DNA of 28,604 nucleotides. Source: Gp13-AA77 sp036521995. GTDB taxonomy: Bacteria; Acidobacteriota; Terriglobia; UBA7540. Made by a program: the position numbers and the translations under genes. Location: NCBI GenBank assembly GCA_036521995.1, contig DATDGR010000235.1:1-28604 (forward strand), given 5' to 3'. This document shows positions 1 to 7,638 of this stretch, in pieces. The notes beneath the pieces are model-generated. The model had not been told where the DNA came from. It did no database searches and was given only the letters and a program-made list of their open reading frames with translations. The first letter of the stretch is position 1. Every line of letters begins with the position of its first letter.

Positions 1-627
1 CAATTGCAGGAGCGCCTGACTGAGATCAAGCAGGCAGTTGCAGCGAACAAGCAAGCGCTCGCCCGCTACACTTGGCAGGAGCAGCAGACCGTCAGTTTGA
101 AGGGTGAGGTCAAAAAGCAAACGTTGTACCAGGTACGATTGGGTCCTGACGGAAAAAACCAGAAGACAGACCTGAGCGCGCCGCCTCCGCCGCCGTCGGG
201 TGGCCGTCTGAAGAAAAGGATTGTCGAAAAGAAGGTCGATGAGTTGAAGGACTACGCACAACAGATCGCGGCCCTGGTTCAGAGCTATGTGCCGCCCGAT
301 CCGGCGAAAATGCAGCAGGCCTTCCAGCAGGGCACGGCGATGCTAGGCTCCGCCGGCAGCCCCGGCGAGGTCAAGATTGTCTTTACGAACTACAACATGC
401 AGGGCGACTCGATGACGCTCGTGTTCAATCGGGAACAGAAAAGCATCCAGAGTGTTCAGGTGTCGTCCTATCTGAATAACGACCCGACCGATGCCGTCAC
501 TTTCTCGGCCCAGTTCGCCAAGTTACCGGACGGTACAAACTACATGGCCGGCGCCACCGTGAACGGTGAGAAGAAGCAGCTCACGATCCAGATCCAGAAT
601 ATGAACTACCAAATGTTCAGTGCTTAA
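1..627 (+). CDS. Acidobacterial hypothetical protein, 5'-truncated
   Basis: The reading frame is open from the first base of the window and ends at TAA 625-627, so the N-terminus, probably with an export signal, is missing. The visible 208 residues start with a charged helical stretch, then a Pro-rich linker (PPPPPSGG near residue 60), a Lys/Glu-rich helix and a C-terminal half rich in beta-type sequence, with FAKLPDGTNY and several Gln/Asn-rich strands. I do not recognise a domain with a known function. From memory, similar proteins of about 250 residues recur in Acidobacteria, but I cannot name a role. A TTG at position 4 could be read as a start, but the upstream codons are also open, so truncation is more likely. 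It converges on the DUF2950 gene, with hairpins between. Confidence 0.7.
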   Translation, partial: QLQERLTEIKQAVAANKQALARYTWQEQQTVSLKGEVKKQTLYQVRLGPDGKNQKTDLSAPPPPPSGGRLKKRIVEKKVDELKDYAQQIAALVQSYVPPDPAKMQQAFQQGTAMLGSAGSPGEVKIVFTNYNMQGDSMTLVFNREQKSIQSVQVSSYLNNDPTDAVTFSAQFAKLPDGTNYMAGATVNGEKKQLTIQIQNMNYQMFSA

Positions 628-629
628 CG

Positions 630-677
630 GGGGCTTTATGCCCCGGTCCGGAATGCAACGCCCGTCAACAGCGGGCG
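630..677. terminator. Two hairpins between convergent genes
   Basis: Just after the stop of the first gene, GGGGC (630-634) pairs with GCCCC (640-644) around a 5-nt loop. CGCCCG (659-664) then pairs with CGGGCG (672-677) around a 7-nt loop. Neither is followed by a T-run, so they are at best atypical terminators, but they sit where convergent transcripts would need to stop. The first stem is short. Confidence 0.35.
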
Positions 678-772
678 GGGTGATGACGCGTCTGCGGCTG
701 TCGCTGCTTCGCCTCAGCCTATGGCTGGGGGTTCCGGAGACCTTCGGTATTCCCGATTGTGTGGGGCGGAAA

Positions 773-1732
773 CTAAATCGCCGGATTCCAACCGTCGCCC
801 GGGTTGTATTCCGCTAAAGCTGCGGCGGCATCGGTGGTCGTTTCGCCCAAGTCCTTCTGGTAGACGATGCCGTCCTTGCCGACGATGAACGTCATGATTC
901 CCGAATTCCTGTATTGGGCCGGATAGGCTAGAATGGCGAACCCACCGGTCATCTTCCCGTTCACGAGATAATCCTTCGCGCCGCCTTTGGCCTTGTCTCC
1001 CTGTTTGGTGAGGATCCGGAAGTAGTAACCGTCGAACGGTTGCGGATTATCGCCGGAATTGGTATACCCCGCGGCCTTCGCGAAGTCACCGAGCAGGCCA
1101 AGGGGGCTTGGAGTCTGACCCTCTAGCACCACCCAGTACAACCCGTCTTGCTTTCCTGTGTCGCTGGTAAACTTCTGGGCATATTGCTTCACCTTGTCGC
1201 CATCATGCGTGTGGCCGAAGTATTGCTGCTGCGCGTCGGCGATCGCGCTGCATGCGGCAATTGCGGTCAACTCGTCCTTGCCAATGCGCCGCGCAAGAAT
1301 CTCGTCCTTGCCCGCGCCGGTGTCGAAGTACCACTGGCCTGAAGGGTTCTGCCCCAGAGGAATTGGGAAGGGGTAATTGTCTGCCCCGGTGTAAAGCATC
1401 TCGCCGCCTACTTTGATCTCACGCCAGCGATGCATTTGGTCATAGGCGGCGACGAAGTCTTTGAGAGCGTCCTTGTCCTTTACCTCGTCTCCCGAGAACA
1501 GGACGCCCTTGGCGTCTGGACCGAAAATCGCGAGCAATGCGCTCTGGTCGCCTGACTTGGCCGCTTCCAAGAAGGCAGCGCCTGCGTCGTCCGGAGACGT
1601 GAAGGTTTCTTGAACCGCTTTGGGGCTCTCCGGCTTTCTACATGAGACCAGCAAGGCGATCACCGCAAAAAGCGCAGCAAACATTCCGAGACGAGTACCC
1701 AAACTCTTTTGGCTCCGAATCGCGTACCACAT
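773..1732 (-). CDS. DUF2950 family lipoprotein
   Basis: The 319-residue product has a hydrophobic N-terminal segment ending in LLVSC, with Cys31 as a plausible lipidation site, so it is probably an envelope lipoprotein. The remainder matches what I know of DUF2950: an N-terminal helical part followed by the GYYFRILTKQG and AYPAQYRNSGIMTFIV type core and a C-terminus ending GDGWNPAI. The function of the family is unknown. I chose the ATG at 1732 because GGAGG lies 7 nt upstream. An upstream in-frame ATG at 1759 has that Shine-Dalgarno sequence inside its own codons. It lies 56 bp downstream of the DUF3300 gene on the same strand, a pairing I recall from other bacteria, so the two are probably co-transcribed and may act together in the envelope. 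Confidence 0.88.
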   Translation of the reverse strand: MWYAIRSQKSLGTRLGMFAALFAVIALLVSCRKPESPKAVQETFTSPDDAGAAFLEAAKSGDQSALLAIFGPDAKGVLFSGDEVKDKDALKDFVAAYDQMHRWREIKVGGEMLYTGADNYPFPIPLGQNPSGQWYFDTGAGKDEILARRIGKDELTAIAACSAIADAQQQYFGHTHDGDKVKQYAQKFTSDTGKQDGLYWVVLEGQTPSPLGLLGDFAKAAGYTNSGDNPQPFDGYYFRILTKQGDKAKGGAKDYLVNGKMTGGFAILAYPAQYRNSGIMTFIVGKDGIVYQKDLGETTTDAAAALAEYNPGDGWNPAI

Positions 1733-1788
1733 ACGCATTCCTCCAAATACACATTTCATCGATCTTCGCGACCCGACCTCGGAGGACG

Positions 1789-3012
1789 TTAGCGCCGGAA
1801 TCCGCCGAAGCGGCCGCCGCCGAAGCCGCCACCACCGAATCGGCCCCCGCTGAACCCGCTGGAGCGCATACTTCCCCAGCCGCGGCTGCTTTCGGCCCTC
1901 GAGGACCAGCCGCCGCCGCTGCCAAATCCATCGGAGTGCCCGCTCATGCCACTAAAGGCGTCCGATTTCCCGGCGCTACTGTCATGCTGCGCCCAGGAGT
2001 TCGAGGCTGAGGGATGACTGGACTGGAAGTTCTGAGCGCTCTGCTTGTTTACGTTGAACGTGTTTTTGTTGTAAGTGTTTCCGCTCGCGTTCTTGTTGTA
2101 GCTGTTGCCGCTGTTCTTATAGTTGTTGTAGCTGTTCTGGGCGTACGCCCGTTTATAGGCGTTATCGTAACCATAACTGCCGTGGTAGCCGCCGTTGTAG
2201 TACCCGCCGTGCCACCCAGAATTGCCGTAGTACGCCCCGCCGTGATACACCACCGCCGTGCCATGCCAGCCACAGTTCCAACTGCTGTACCCCCACCCGC
2301 AACACCCACCACTCATCAATGCCCCTACAGCGATTCCAGCACCGAACCCGATAATGCCTGCGGCAGCCACGTCGCCAGCGCTATACCCCGGAGTCACATA
2401 GGGAGTACCGTAAATCACGGCGGGGTTGTACTCCGGAACGTACACAATCTGTGGATTGGCGGGCTGAATGACAATCACCTGCGGCGTCTGTTGCACCACC
2501 GTGATTTGAGAGCTGGATTTGAGATTGCCTGATGATTTGGCTTGCGCGCGCAGGGTCTGCACGGCGGTCATTACGTCAGCCTGCTGATCGTGATAAGCCT
2601 CTCCCAGCGAGGAAGTCCAGGTGAGATTCTTCGCCAGGTTGTCGAGCACCGTGGGGAATTCCGTGAGCGCCTTAACGCTGGGGTCCCACGATTGCTTGTC
2701 GACAGCCTGCATCAGGGCGCTCCCCGTCAGATTCTTATTCTCCTGCAGCCAGTACTCCGCGATCGCGACTTGATCCGGGAACGTCGCCGCGGTGAGAATC
2801 TGGGCCACCAACGCATCCGGATACAGTGCGATGGGCGCCACCAATGCCTGGAGTTGGCTCGCGCTCATCGGAGCAGGTTCCGTAGGATTCCCGGTGTCAG
2901 CCACGGGAGCTGGAGCCGGAGTCTGGTATCCGTAGAACATCTGTGATGAAGCGGTGGCAAAAACAAAGCTGAGCACCACTGCGAGCGTTTTCTTGATGTC
3001 GTTAACGTTCAT
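1789..3012 (-). CDS. DUF3300 family secreted protein with Gly-rich tail
   Basis: The 407-residue protein has an N-terminal hydrophobic segment (about residues 9-24) consistent with export. It then has a DUF3300 domain at roughly residues 50-203, recognisable by LVAPIALYPDALVAQIL, the QSWDPSVKALTEFP region and the ending QIVYVPEYNP. A glycine-zipper-like segment (GIIGFGAGIAVGALMSGG) follows near residues 215-235. The last 170 residues are low-complexity, with Tyr/Gly/His-rich, Asn/Lys/Ser-rich and finally Gly/Phe/Arg-rich blocks ending FGGFRR. The domain's biochemical role is unknown. A purine-rich GGGGTGA precedes the start. The DUF2950 lipoprotein gene follows, suggesting a two-gene envelope unit. 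Several long open frames opposite the low-complexity tail are shadows of its GC-rich codons. Confidence 0.9.
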   Translation of the reverse strand: MNVNDIKKTLAVVLSFVFATASSQMFYGYQTPAPAPVADTGNPTEPAPMSASQLQALVAPIALYPDALVAQILTAATFPDQVAIAEYWLQENKNLTGSALMQAVDKQSWDPSVKALTEFPTVLDNLAKNLTWTSSLGEAYHDQQADVMTAVQTLRAQAKSSGNLKSSSQITVVQQTPQVIVIQPANPQIVYVPEYNPAVIYGTPYVTPGYSAGDVAAAGIIGFGAGIAVGALMSGGCCGWGYSSWNCGWHGTAVVYHGGAYYGNSGWHGGYYNGGYHGSYGYDNAYKRAYAQNSYNNYKNSGNSYNKNASGNTYNKNTFNVNKQSAQNFQSSHPSASNSWAQHDSSAGKSDAFSGMSGHSDGFGSGGGWSSRAESSRGWGSMRSSGFSGGRFGGGGFGGGRFGGFRR

Positions 3013-3168
3013 GGAGTCACCCCTTGGCGATGTCGCTATGCCTCTCTGCCGTCAGACCATTTTGTGTCTACGCATATGACTGAAGCCACTTTCATACCGG
3101 ACTTGAGACGATTCGTATCGGGTGATGGCAAGGATCTCCGCCCCTGCGACACGTTCGCGTCATTGGTG

Positions 3169-3199
3169 CGGGTTGGCAAGGCCAATGATTGCCAACCCG
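3169..3199 (-). terminator. Perfect 11-bp hairpin after the DUF4136 gene
   Basis: CGGGTTGGCAA (3169-3179) and TTGCCAACCCG (3189-3199) form a perfect inverted repeat with a 9-nt loop. On the minus strand it begins 27 nt beyond the DUF4136 stop codon and before the DUF3300 start, so it probably ends the DUF4136 transcript. No T-run follows on either strand, so it would have to act without a U-tract or stabilise the 3' end. Confidence 0.55.
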
Positions 3200-3226
3200 T
3201 GGCCGTTGTTGATAATTCGCCCAAAT

Positions 3227-3766
3227 CTAAGCAGCAGGAAAGTTCTTCATCAACTTTGCAACGCTCTTGTCCAGGTTCTTCACGTTTTTCTGCTGATTGC
3301 CACTCGGGCTTACGGTCTTGGTTGCAGTCCCAGTCCAGACGAGCTGCTTGTTCGCCACAGAATAGACGTCGACGACCAGGGATCCGATATCGATGGTTGA
3401 ACTGGTGGCTGATCCCATGCCTCCAAAGCGAAGGCCTCCACCCATGCCAAAGGCGTTCCACTGCCTCTGCTGTTGAACGGCGACCTGGAAGCCCACGTAG
3501 AGGTCAGCGTTGTCGGCCGTGGTGCTGGTGTAACCCTTCCCGGTCAACTGCGAGGACACAGCGTTTTGGATTTCCTGACTGATGATCTGATTGACTTCTT
3601 CGCCGCCTTGAATGGCGCCGACCCATTTGAAAGTGTGGAAGCTGGCGAAATTGGTGCCCGGCATCGAGTTGTAATGGACGTCCTGCGCCAGGCCGATTCC
3701 GCTCCCCAGAAATATCGCCAGGCACAGGGCCAAGGCGATTCGCCTGCTGCTAAGATTTATCTTCAT
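3227..3766 (-). CDS. DUF4136 domain secreted protein
   Basis: The product is 179 residues. It starts MKINLSSRRIALALCLAIFLGSGIGLAQ, a clear Sec-type signal peptide with likely cleavage after GLAQ. The mature part has the DUF4136 pattern: FASFHTFKW at the start, a central helix with NAVSSQLTGKGY, then NADLYVGFQV and the closing VVDVYSVANKQLVWTG with a C-terminal VAKLMKNFP. Family members are small exported proteins or lipoproteins of unknown function. No lipobox Cys is visible here. The ATG at 3766 is preferred over upstream codons because GGGAG lies 9 nt upstream and the signal peptide begins there. It precedes the DUF3300/DUF2950 pair on the same strand, but a strong hairpin and a 214-bp gap suggest a separate transcript. 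Confidence 0.87.
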   Translation of the reverse strand: MKINLSSRRIALALCLAIFLGSGIGLAQDVHYNSMPGTNFASFHTFKWVGAIQGGEEVNQIISQEIQNAVSSQLTGKGYTSTTADNADLYVGFQVAVQQQRQWNAFGMGGGLRFGGMGSATSSTIDIGSLVVDVYSVANKQLVWTGTATKTVSPSGNQQKNVKNLDKSVAKLMKNFPAA

Positions 3767-3966
3767 GATCGACTCCCTTCTCCTATTGACCCTCGATTTC
3801 CGCGTGACGCAGTTCCCTGCTACCGAGTGGCGAGTCAGAGGAGCACGCATCACGCTTACACGCTACCATCTTCGTCCGAAAGCGCGACTGTCAATTTTTA
3901 CAGTGCCACCATTGATCACCAAAGACGGTCCCGCGGGACTCCGCAGGCGCAGAAAGAGATTGCAGC

Positions 3967-3995
3967 GATGTCACCCTGAACGAAGCGAACGCGAT
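3967..3995. repeat. Degenerate CHPERSE-type interspersed repeat
   Basis: The sequence TCACCCTGAACGAAGCGAA and the bases after it translate in one frame as CHPERSER. This is the signature spurious peptide of a short interspersed element seen in many Acidobacteria and other soil bacteria (canonical form CATCCTGAGCGAAGCGAAG). This copy differs at several bases and lacks the usual inverted partner nearby, so it is probably a decayed remnant. Confidence 0.5.
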
Positions 3996-4062
3996 CTGGT
4001 TCTCTTATTTTTCACTTAATGGGATGATTCAGCGATCGACGTCGTCCGAGCAGATTCTCGAT

Positions 4063-4380
4063 CCAAAGCTGCGATTCAGCTTCCAGCTTTGGCCGGGGAT
4101 TTCGATGCTCGCCTACTCTTAAGTTTAGATTGTCTGTAGGATACTGATTCCAAGCGGCTTGTGTCGTCCTGTCGGGCCGCCGCTCACGCGGGTCAGGGGC
4201 CATCCTGTATGTGTTTGATTATAAGACGGTTACCCTGAATATTTGGGCGCGGATTCCAGGCTGCCGCCCTTCCAGCTTTGGGTGTAGCCTCGTCTTTGTT
4301 GATTCTAAAGGACATTCCAGCTTTGGTCTAGCCCCGGTTTTTGGCTATCCTATTGATTCTGCCCGACATTCCAGCTTTGG
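4063..4380. repeat. Four copies of TTCCAGCTTTGG, partly tandem
   Basis: The 12-mer TTCCAGCTTTGG occurs at 4081-4092, 4270-4281, 4315-4326 and 4369-4380. The last three are spaced 45 and 54 nt apart. The two spacers share TTGATTCT and end in GACA before the next copy, so they look like diverged tandem units of about 50 bp. The first copy pairs with an upstream CCAAAGCTG (4063-4071) to form a perfect 9-bp stem (CAGCTTTGG, 4084-4092) with a 12-nt loop. The spacing is too irregular and the units too few for a CRISPR array. I do not recognise the family. Confidence 0.6.
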
Positions 4381-4756
4381 CATTCAGGGGGTGGGGGGGA
4401 GAGCCTTTTTGCCGTTAGCCTAGATACGTGGGCTCGACAGAAGCCGTGCCTAACCCGTCTTCCTTCCCAATCAGCCCCGCTAGTGTATCGCATATCCTAG
4501 ACGCATTTTCAGGGCGCTGTCAAGGCGTTTCGATGGAGAGGCAGGAATCCGGGCGCCCTGCCCCCGACGGCTCCCGTCGTAAGCTTGACTTCGGCTCAAC
4601 TCGTGCGATGATACTTGACGGGTATATCCGGCCCGTCGCGGCCCGCCGTCGATTCATGATCGGCGAGGAGCGCGCTCGACCAGACGGCTGCTGCGCGACC
4701 AGGCTAGGGCGTTCCCGATGGGAAGACCACCGTCTCTAAGGGAGGAACAGAAACCA

Positions 4757-5821
4757 ATGAAAAATCACAAGAGCTTGCTGGGAGTGCTGCTGATCGGTGT
4801 GGCTTTGGCGACCCTGTCCTTAAAGGCGCAACAGTCCTCACCCGTCACGGTTCCGGTGCACATGGTGTGCACGGTGGAGCCCCTGAACAACGGGGATACG
4901 CCCGGGCTGAATCTCACGCGCCAGGACGTGCAGGTTCGGCAAGGCAAGAACAACCTTCAGGTGACCGACTGGATCCCGAGCCGGGGCGACGCCGCCTCGC
5001 TGCAATTGTTTATTCTGATTGACGACACCAGCGACACCAGCCTCGGCGTCCAACTCGGTGATCTGAAGGCCTTCATCACTGCGCAGCCGGCCACCACCAT
5101 GGTCGGGATAGGCTACATGCGCAACACCGCGGTCAACATCGTGCAGAACTTCACCGCCGATCACGAGGCTGCGGCTAAGGCGGTGCGCCTGCCCCTCGGC
5201 AGTACCGGCGCATCCGACAGCCCTTACCTGTCGCTCATGACCTTGTTGAGGGGCTGGCCCGAGAGCAAGATGCGGCGTGAGGTCCTGATGGTGACGGACG
5301 GGATCGACCGGCTCCGCGGTTTGAACGCCGGCCGCCCCACAGGCCCCTCGCCCAGCCCCTCCAGAGGCCGCTCCAGCGGCAGCCTCCAGCCCGGTTTTGG
5401 ACCTACGATGCCGGCGAGGGCCACCATGCCGTACCTCAGCCCAGACGTGGATTCGGCGAGCAACCTGGCCCAGCGTTCCGGCGTCATCGTGCACAGCATT
5501 TACACTCTGGGAGTCGGGCATGTAGGCCGCAACTTTTTTGAGGCGACCAACGGACAGAACGGCATCTCTAAGCTGGCGGACGAAACGGGGGGCGAGTCCT
5601 TCTTCTTGGGAACCCAGATGCCCGTCGGCTTCAAGCCTTTCCTCGACCGTTTGCAGACGATTCTCGATAATCAGTACTTCCTGGTCTTCCAAGCCGTGCC
5701 TGGGAAGAAGCCGGGCCTGCAGCGCGTCAAGATCTCGACCGAAGCGCCGAAGGTGGAGATTGATTCTGCAGACAACGTGTGGGTCCCGACGCCCGGGCAG
5801 CCCGCCGGCAAAGGAAAGTGA
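4757..5821 (+). CDS. VWFA-related domain secreted protein
   Basis: The 354-residue product starts with a signal peptide (MKNHKSLLGVLLIGVALATL, cleavage likely after LKAQ). It resembles the acidobacterial VWFA-related family: a short N-terminal beta domain with LTRQDVQVRQGKNNLQVTDW, then a von Willebrand A-type fold at about residues 82-290. LQLFILIDDTSDTS stands where the metal-binding DxSxS motif would be, and VLMVTDGIDRL lies near residue 178. The metal site is therefore degenerate (DDTSDTS). A Ser/Pro/Gly-rich insert (about residues 190-225) interrupts the A domain, and the tail is a short beta segment. The function is unknown; family members are secreted and probably mediate binding. GGAGGA lies 11 nt upstream of the chosen ATG. 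No partner gene is adjacent. Confidence 0.85.
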   Translation: MKNHKSLLGVLLIGVALATLSLKAQQSSPVTVPVHMVCTVEPLNNGDTPGLNLTRQDVQVRQGKNNLQVTDWIPSRGDAASLQLFILIDDTSDTSLGVQLGDLKAFITAQPATTMVGIGYMRNTAVNIVQNFTADHEAAAKAVRLPLGSTGASDSPYLSLMTLLRGWPESKMRREVLMVTDGIDRLRGLNAGRPTGPSPSPSRGRSSGSLQPGFGPTMPARATMPYLSPDVDSASNLAQRSGVIVHSIYTLGVGHVGRNFFEATNGQNGISKLADETGGESFFLGTQMPVGFKPFLDRLQTILDNQYFLVFQAVPGKKPGLQRVKISTEAPKVEIDSADNVWVPTPGQPAGKGK

Positions 5822-5828
5822 GCTTGGC

Positions 5829-5846
5829 AGCGGCGACGAGGCCGCT
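5829..5846 (+). terminator. Hairpin just after the VWFA-like gene
   Basis: AGCGGC (5829-5834) and GCCGCT (5841-5846) form a 6-bp GC-rich stem with a 6-nt loop, 8 nt after the stop codon. It is followed by CTTCCC and not a real T-run. Its position favours a terminator or a 3'-end-protecting hairpin. Confidence 0.4.
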
Positions 5847-6268
5847 CTTCCCGCGTTTGGTTTTCCGGGTTTGCCTGGCCTGCATCGTCTGCCGCACCGC
5901 ACCCGGAGCTTGCTCCGCGGGGCCAGCTTCATCGCGCCAATGTATTCCGATGCGGGCCCAAATAGCGTTCCTCTGGGAGTTTGCGAGGCGCTCGACTGTC
6001 AACGCGCAGAGTTTTGAATCATAACCGTCACAACTCTGATATTATTGGCGGGGGCCTCGCGGACTGTCAGTCTTGACAGTTGCGTTGGCCCCGCTCTGAT
6101 CATAGGCTTCAAGTGTACGCGGTGCGATTCTGAGGGAAGTATGCGACTTCGGGGACACCTCGGTCTGATTCTGGTTCGCCCCGGCGTGCTCACTTTATGA
6201 CGCCAAGGGCGCTTCTCAGAGTTCCCTCCGAATTCGAGATCTATAAAAAAGGAGAAGGTGAGAATCCG
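5847..6268 (+). promoter_or_regulatory. Promoter region and structured leader of the OmpA-like gene
   Basis: No gene is visible here. TATTAT at 6040-6045 is a candidate -10 element; the best upstream match, TTGAAT at 6014-6019, is 20 nt away, which is long. Immediately downstream is a two-tier hairpin: GCGGGGGCC (6048-6056) faces GGCCCCGC (6087-6094) with one bulge. Inside it ACTGTCA (6063-6069) pairs perfectly with TGACAGT (6074-6080) around GTCT. If transcription starts near 6052, this structure lies in a leader of more than 200 nt. Alternatively it ends upstream transcription. Confidence 0.35.
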
Positions 6269-7219
6269 ATGAGAAAAAATGCCAATCGTTTGGTGCTTTG
6301 CGGACTGACTGCGGCCTTGATGCTGACCGTGGTGGGAACCGCTCTTGGACAGAAAACGACCATCAAGGGCCTCATTGTGGGACGCGATGGCCCCAATGTG
6401 ATCATTAAGACCACGGATGGAAACAACGTGACGGTAGCCCTCGACGACTCCACCAAAGTCCAAGCGGTGAAGGGTTTGCTCAAACTTCGGAGGTCAGACC
6501 TGGGTTTTACCGCCCTCGTGCCGGGCCTACCAGTTGATTGCCAGGCTACGGGCAGCGGCAGCCCGCTAACTGCCGTGAGCATTAAGTTCAAAGCCAGCGA
6601 CCTGAAGACCGCCAACCAAATCCAGGCCGGCCTGACACCCACCGGAGAACAACTTTCGGCAACCGAGCAGAAGGTCCAGGCCAACCAGCAGCAGATCGAG
6701 GCCCAGAACGCGCAACTTCAGGCCCAGAACGCGCAGCTTCAGGCCCAGAACCAGCAGATCCAGTCCACCCAGAAGAATCTTCAGAAAACGCAAGCACAGC
6801 TGAACGCCGACGCAGCCGCAGCGGCCCAACGCTTTGGTCAGCTCGGTGACTACGACACGAAGGGCACGGCCACGGTCCTTTTCGCTGTCAACAGCAGCAC
6901 GGTGGACCAGAAAGGCCAGCAGGACCTGCAAGCGTTGGCCACTCAGGCCAAGCAGATTAGCGCCTACATGGTCGAGGTGGCCGGCTACACGGATTCGTCC
7001 GGAAACGCCGCTTACAATCAGCAACTGAGTGATAAACGGGCTGATAGCGTCATCAACTATCTGAAGCAGTCGTGCGGGATTCCCCTGTTCCGGGTGTTGT
7101 CGCCTTCAGCCATGGGCATGTCCAACCCGGCCGCATCGAACGAATCGGCGTCGGGCATGGCGGAGAACCGGCGCGTGGTGGTGAAGATCCTTGTGAACAA
7201 GGGTGTCAGCGGGCAATAA
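6269..7219 (+). CDS. OmpA-family protein with Gln-rich coiled coil
   Basis: The 316-residue product has a signal peptide (about residues 1-27, ending ALGQ). A beta-rich domain follows at about 28-110 (IKGLIVGRDGPNVIIKTTDG). Next is a long helical segment at about 125-190 with repeated QLQAQNAQLQAQN units, typical of a coiled coil. The C-terminal OmpA-type peptidoglycan-binding domain spans about 205-312 and is marked by TVLFAVNSSTVDQKG, VEVAGYTDSSGNAAYNQQLSDKRADSV and NRRVVVKI. It is probably anchored around the outer membrane and peptidoglycan, with the coil acting as a spacer. No beta-barrel is present, so it is not a porin. The ATG at 6269 follows a GGAGAAGG tract. It seems monocistronic, with a structured leader before it and a strong hairpin after it. 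Confidence 0.9.
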   Translation: MRKNANRLVLCGLTAALMLTVVGTALGQKTTIKGLIVGRDGPNVIIKTTDGNNVTVALDDSTKVQAVKGLLKLRRSDLGFTALVPGLPVDCQATGSGSPLTAVSIKFKASDLKTANQIQAGLTPTGEQLSATEQKVQANQQQIEAQNAQLQAQNAQLQAQNQQIQSTQKNLQKTQAQLNADAAAAAQRFGQLGDYDTKGTATVLFAVNSSTVDQKGQQDLQALATQAKQISAYMVEVAGYTDSSGNAAYNQQLSDKRADSVINYLKQSCGIPLFRVLSPSAMGMSNPAASNESASGMAENRRVVVKILVNKGVSGQ

Positions 7220-7270
7220 GCAGGGCATCGAACCCATAGGGCACGGGCTCTCGCGAGGCTCTGAAGACCG

Positions 7271-7301
7271 GCGGCGGTCTTGAGGAACCCAAGACCGCCG
7301 C
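7271..7301 (+). terminator. Perfect 12-bp hairpin after the OmpA-like gene
   Basis: GCGGCGGTCTTG (7271-7282) and CAAGACCGCCGC (7290-7301) are perfect inverted repeats with a 7-nt loop, starting 51 nt after the stop codon. The flank is TATGGTCCC with no T-run. The length and perfection of the stem make a transcription end plausible. Confidence 0.6.
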
Positions 7302-7638
7302 TATGGTCCCGCAATCTGTCTCATCTGCAATGATCGATGATCCCGTGGACGCTCGCGTCGAGTCCGTGAAGTACCGCTCGGCCGCCGCTCTGTTGACGAG
7401 ATGTTCGCAAGTCGCGCCGGCAAGACTCCGCAAAACTCCCCTATAAGTGTGTACCCCTTCGTCGGCCCTATCCGCATCAACCCTCTTCACCGACAGGCTC
7501 GCCGGGCAGCAACATGGGGCTCGGTCGTGTTAAGCTAGGCGTGATCATGACGGGAGCCGGCGAAGGGGCACCAAATCGCCAAGGAGACCGCGGCAGCCGG
7601 CGGAAGATTCGGTGCAGTGAGGCCCTGAGGAGAAACCC
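7302..7638. other. Intergenic region before the molybdenum hydroxylase genes
   Basis: I see no gene, RNA or repeat here. The promoter of the following operon is expected in this stretch, but I cannot single out a convincing -35/-10 pair. The final bases GAGGAGAAACCC provide the Shine-Dalgarno sequence of the next gene. Confidence 0.5.

Larger units (their letters stand above)
3767..4756. other. Gene-poor intergenic region of about 1 kb
   Basis: This stretch separates divergent genes and I see no convincing protein gene in it. The longest frame (4428-4739, 103 codons) has no recognisable domain and no Shine-Dalgarno sequence. The region contains a degenerate CHPERSE-type repeat, four copies of TTCCAGCTTTGG and a perfect 6-bp hairpin (CGACGG-ctc-CCGTCG, 4565-4579). 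A weak promoter candidate for the VWFA-like gene is TTGACT at 4585-4590 with GATACT at 4610-4615, but its 19-nt spacer is long. The promoters of both flanking genes must lie somewhere here. Confidence 0.6.

Noticed and set aside
620..817. Open frame of 65 codons between convergent genes
   Set aside because: It spans the hairpins, overlaps the end of DUF2950 and has no domain or ribosome-binding site.
4081..4380. CRISPR-like array
   Set aside because: Only four 12-bp repeats occur, with irregular spacing (189, 45 and 54 nt), similar spacers and no cas genes.
4428..4739. Open frame of 103 codons in the long intergenic region
   Set aside because: It has no Shine-Dalgarno sequence, an Arg/Pro-rich random-like composition, no recognisable domain, and ends where the real signal-peptide gene begins in the same DNA.
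5224..5932. Long open frames on the minus strand opposite the VWFA-like gene
   Set aside because: They mirror the GC-rich codons of a gene with signal peptide, A-domain motifs and a strong ribosome-binding site on the plus strand.
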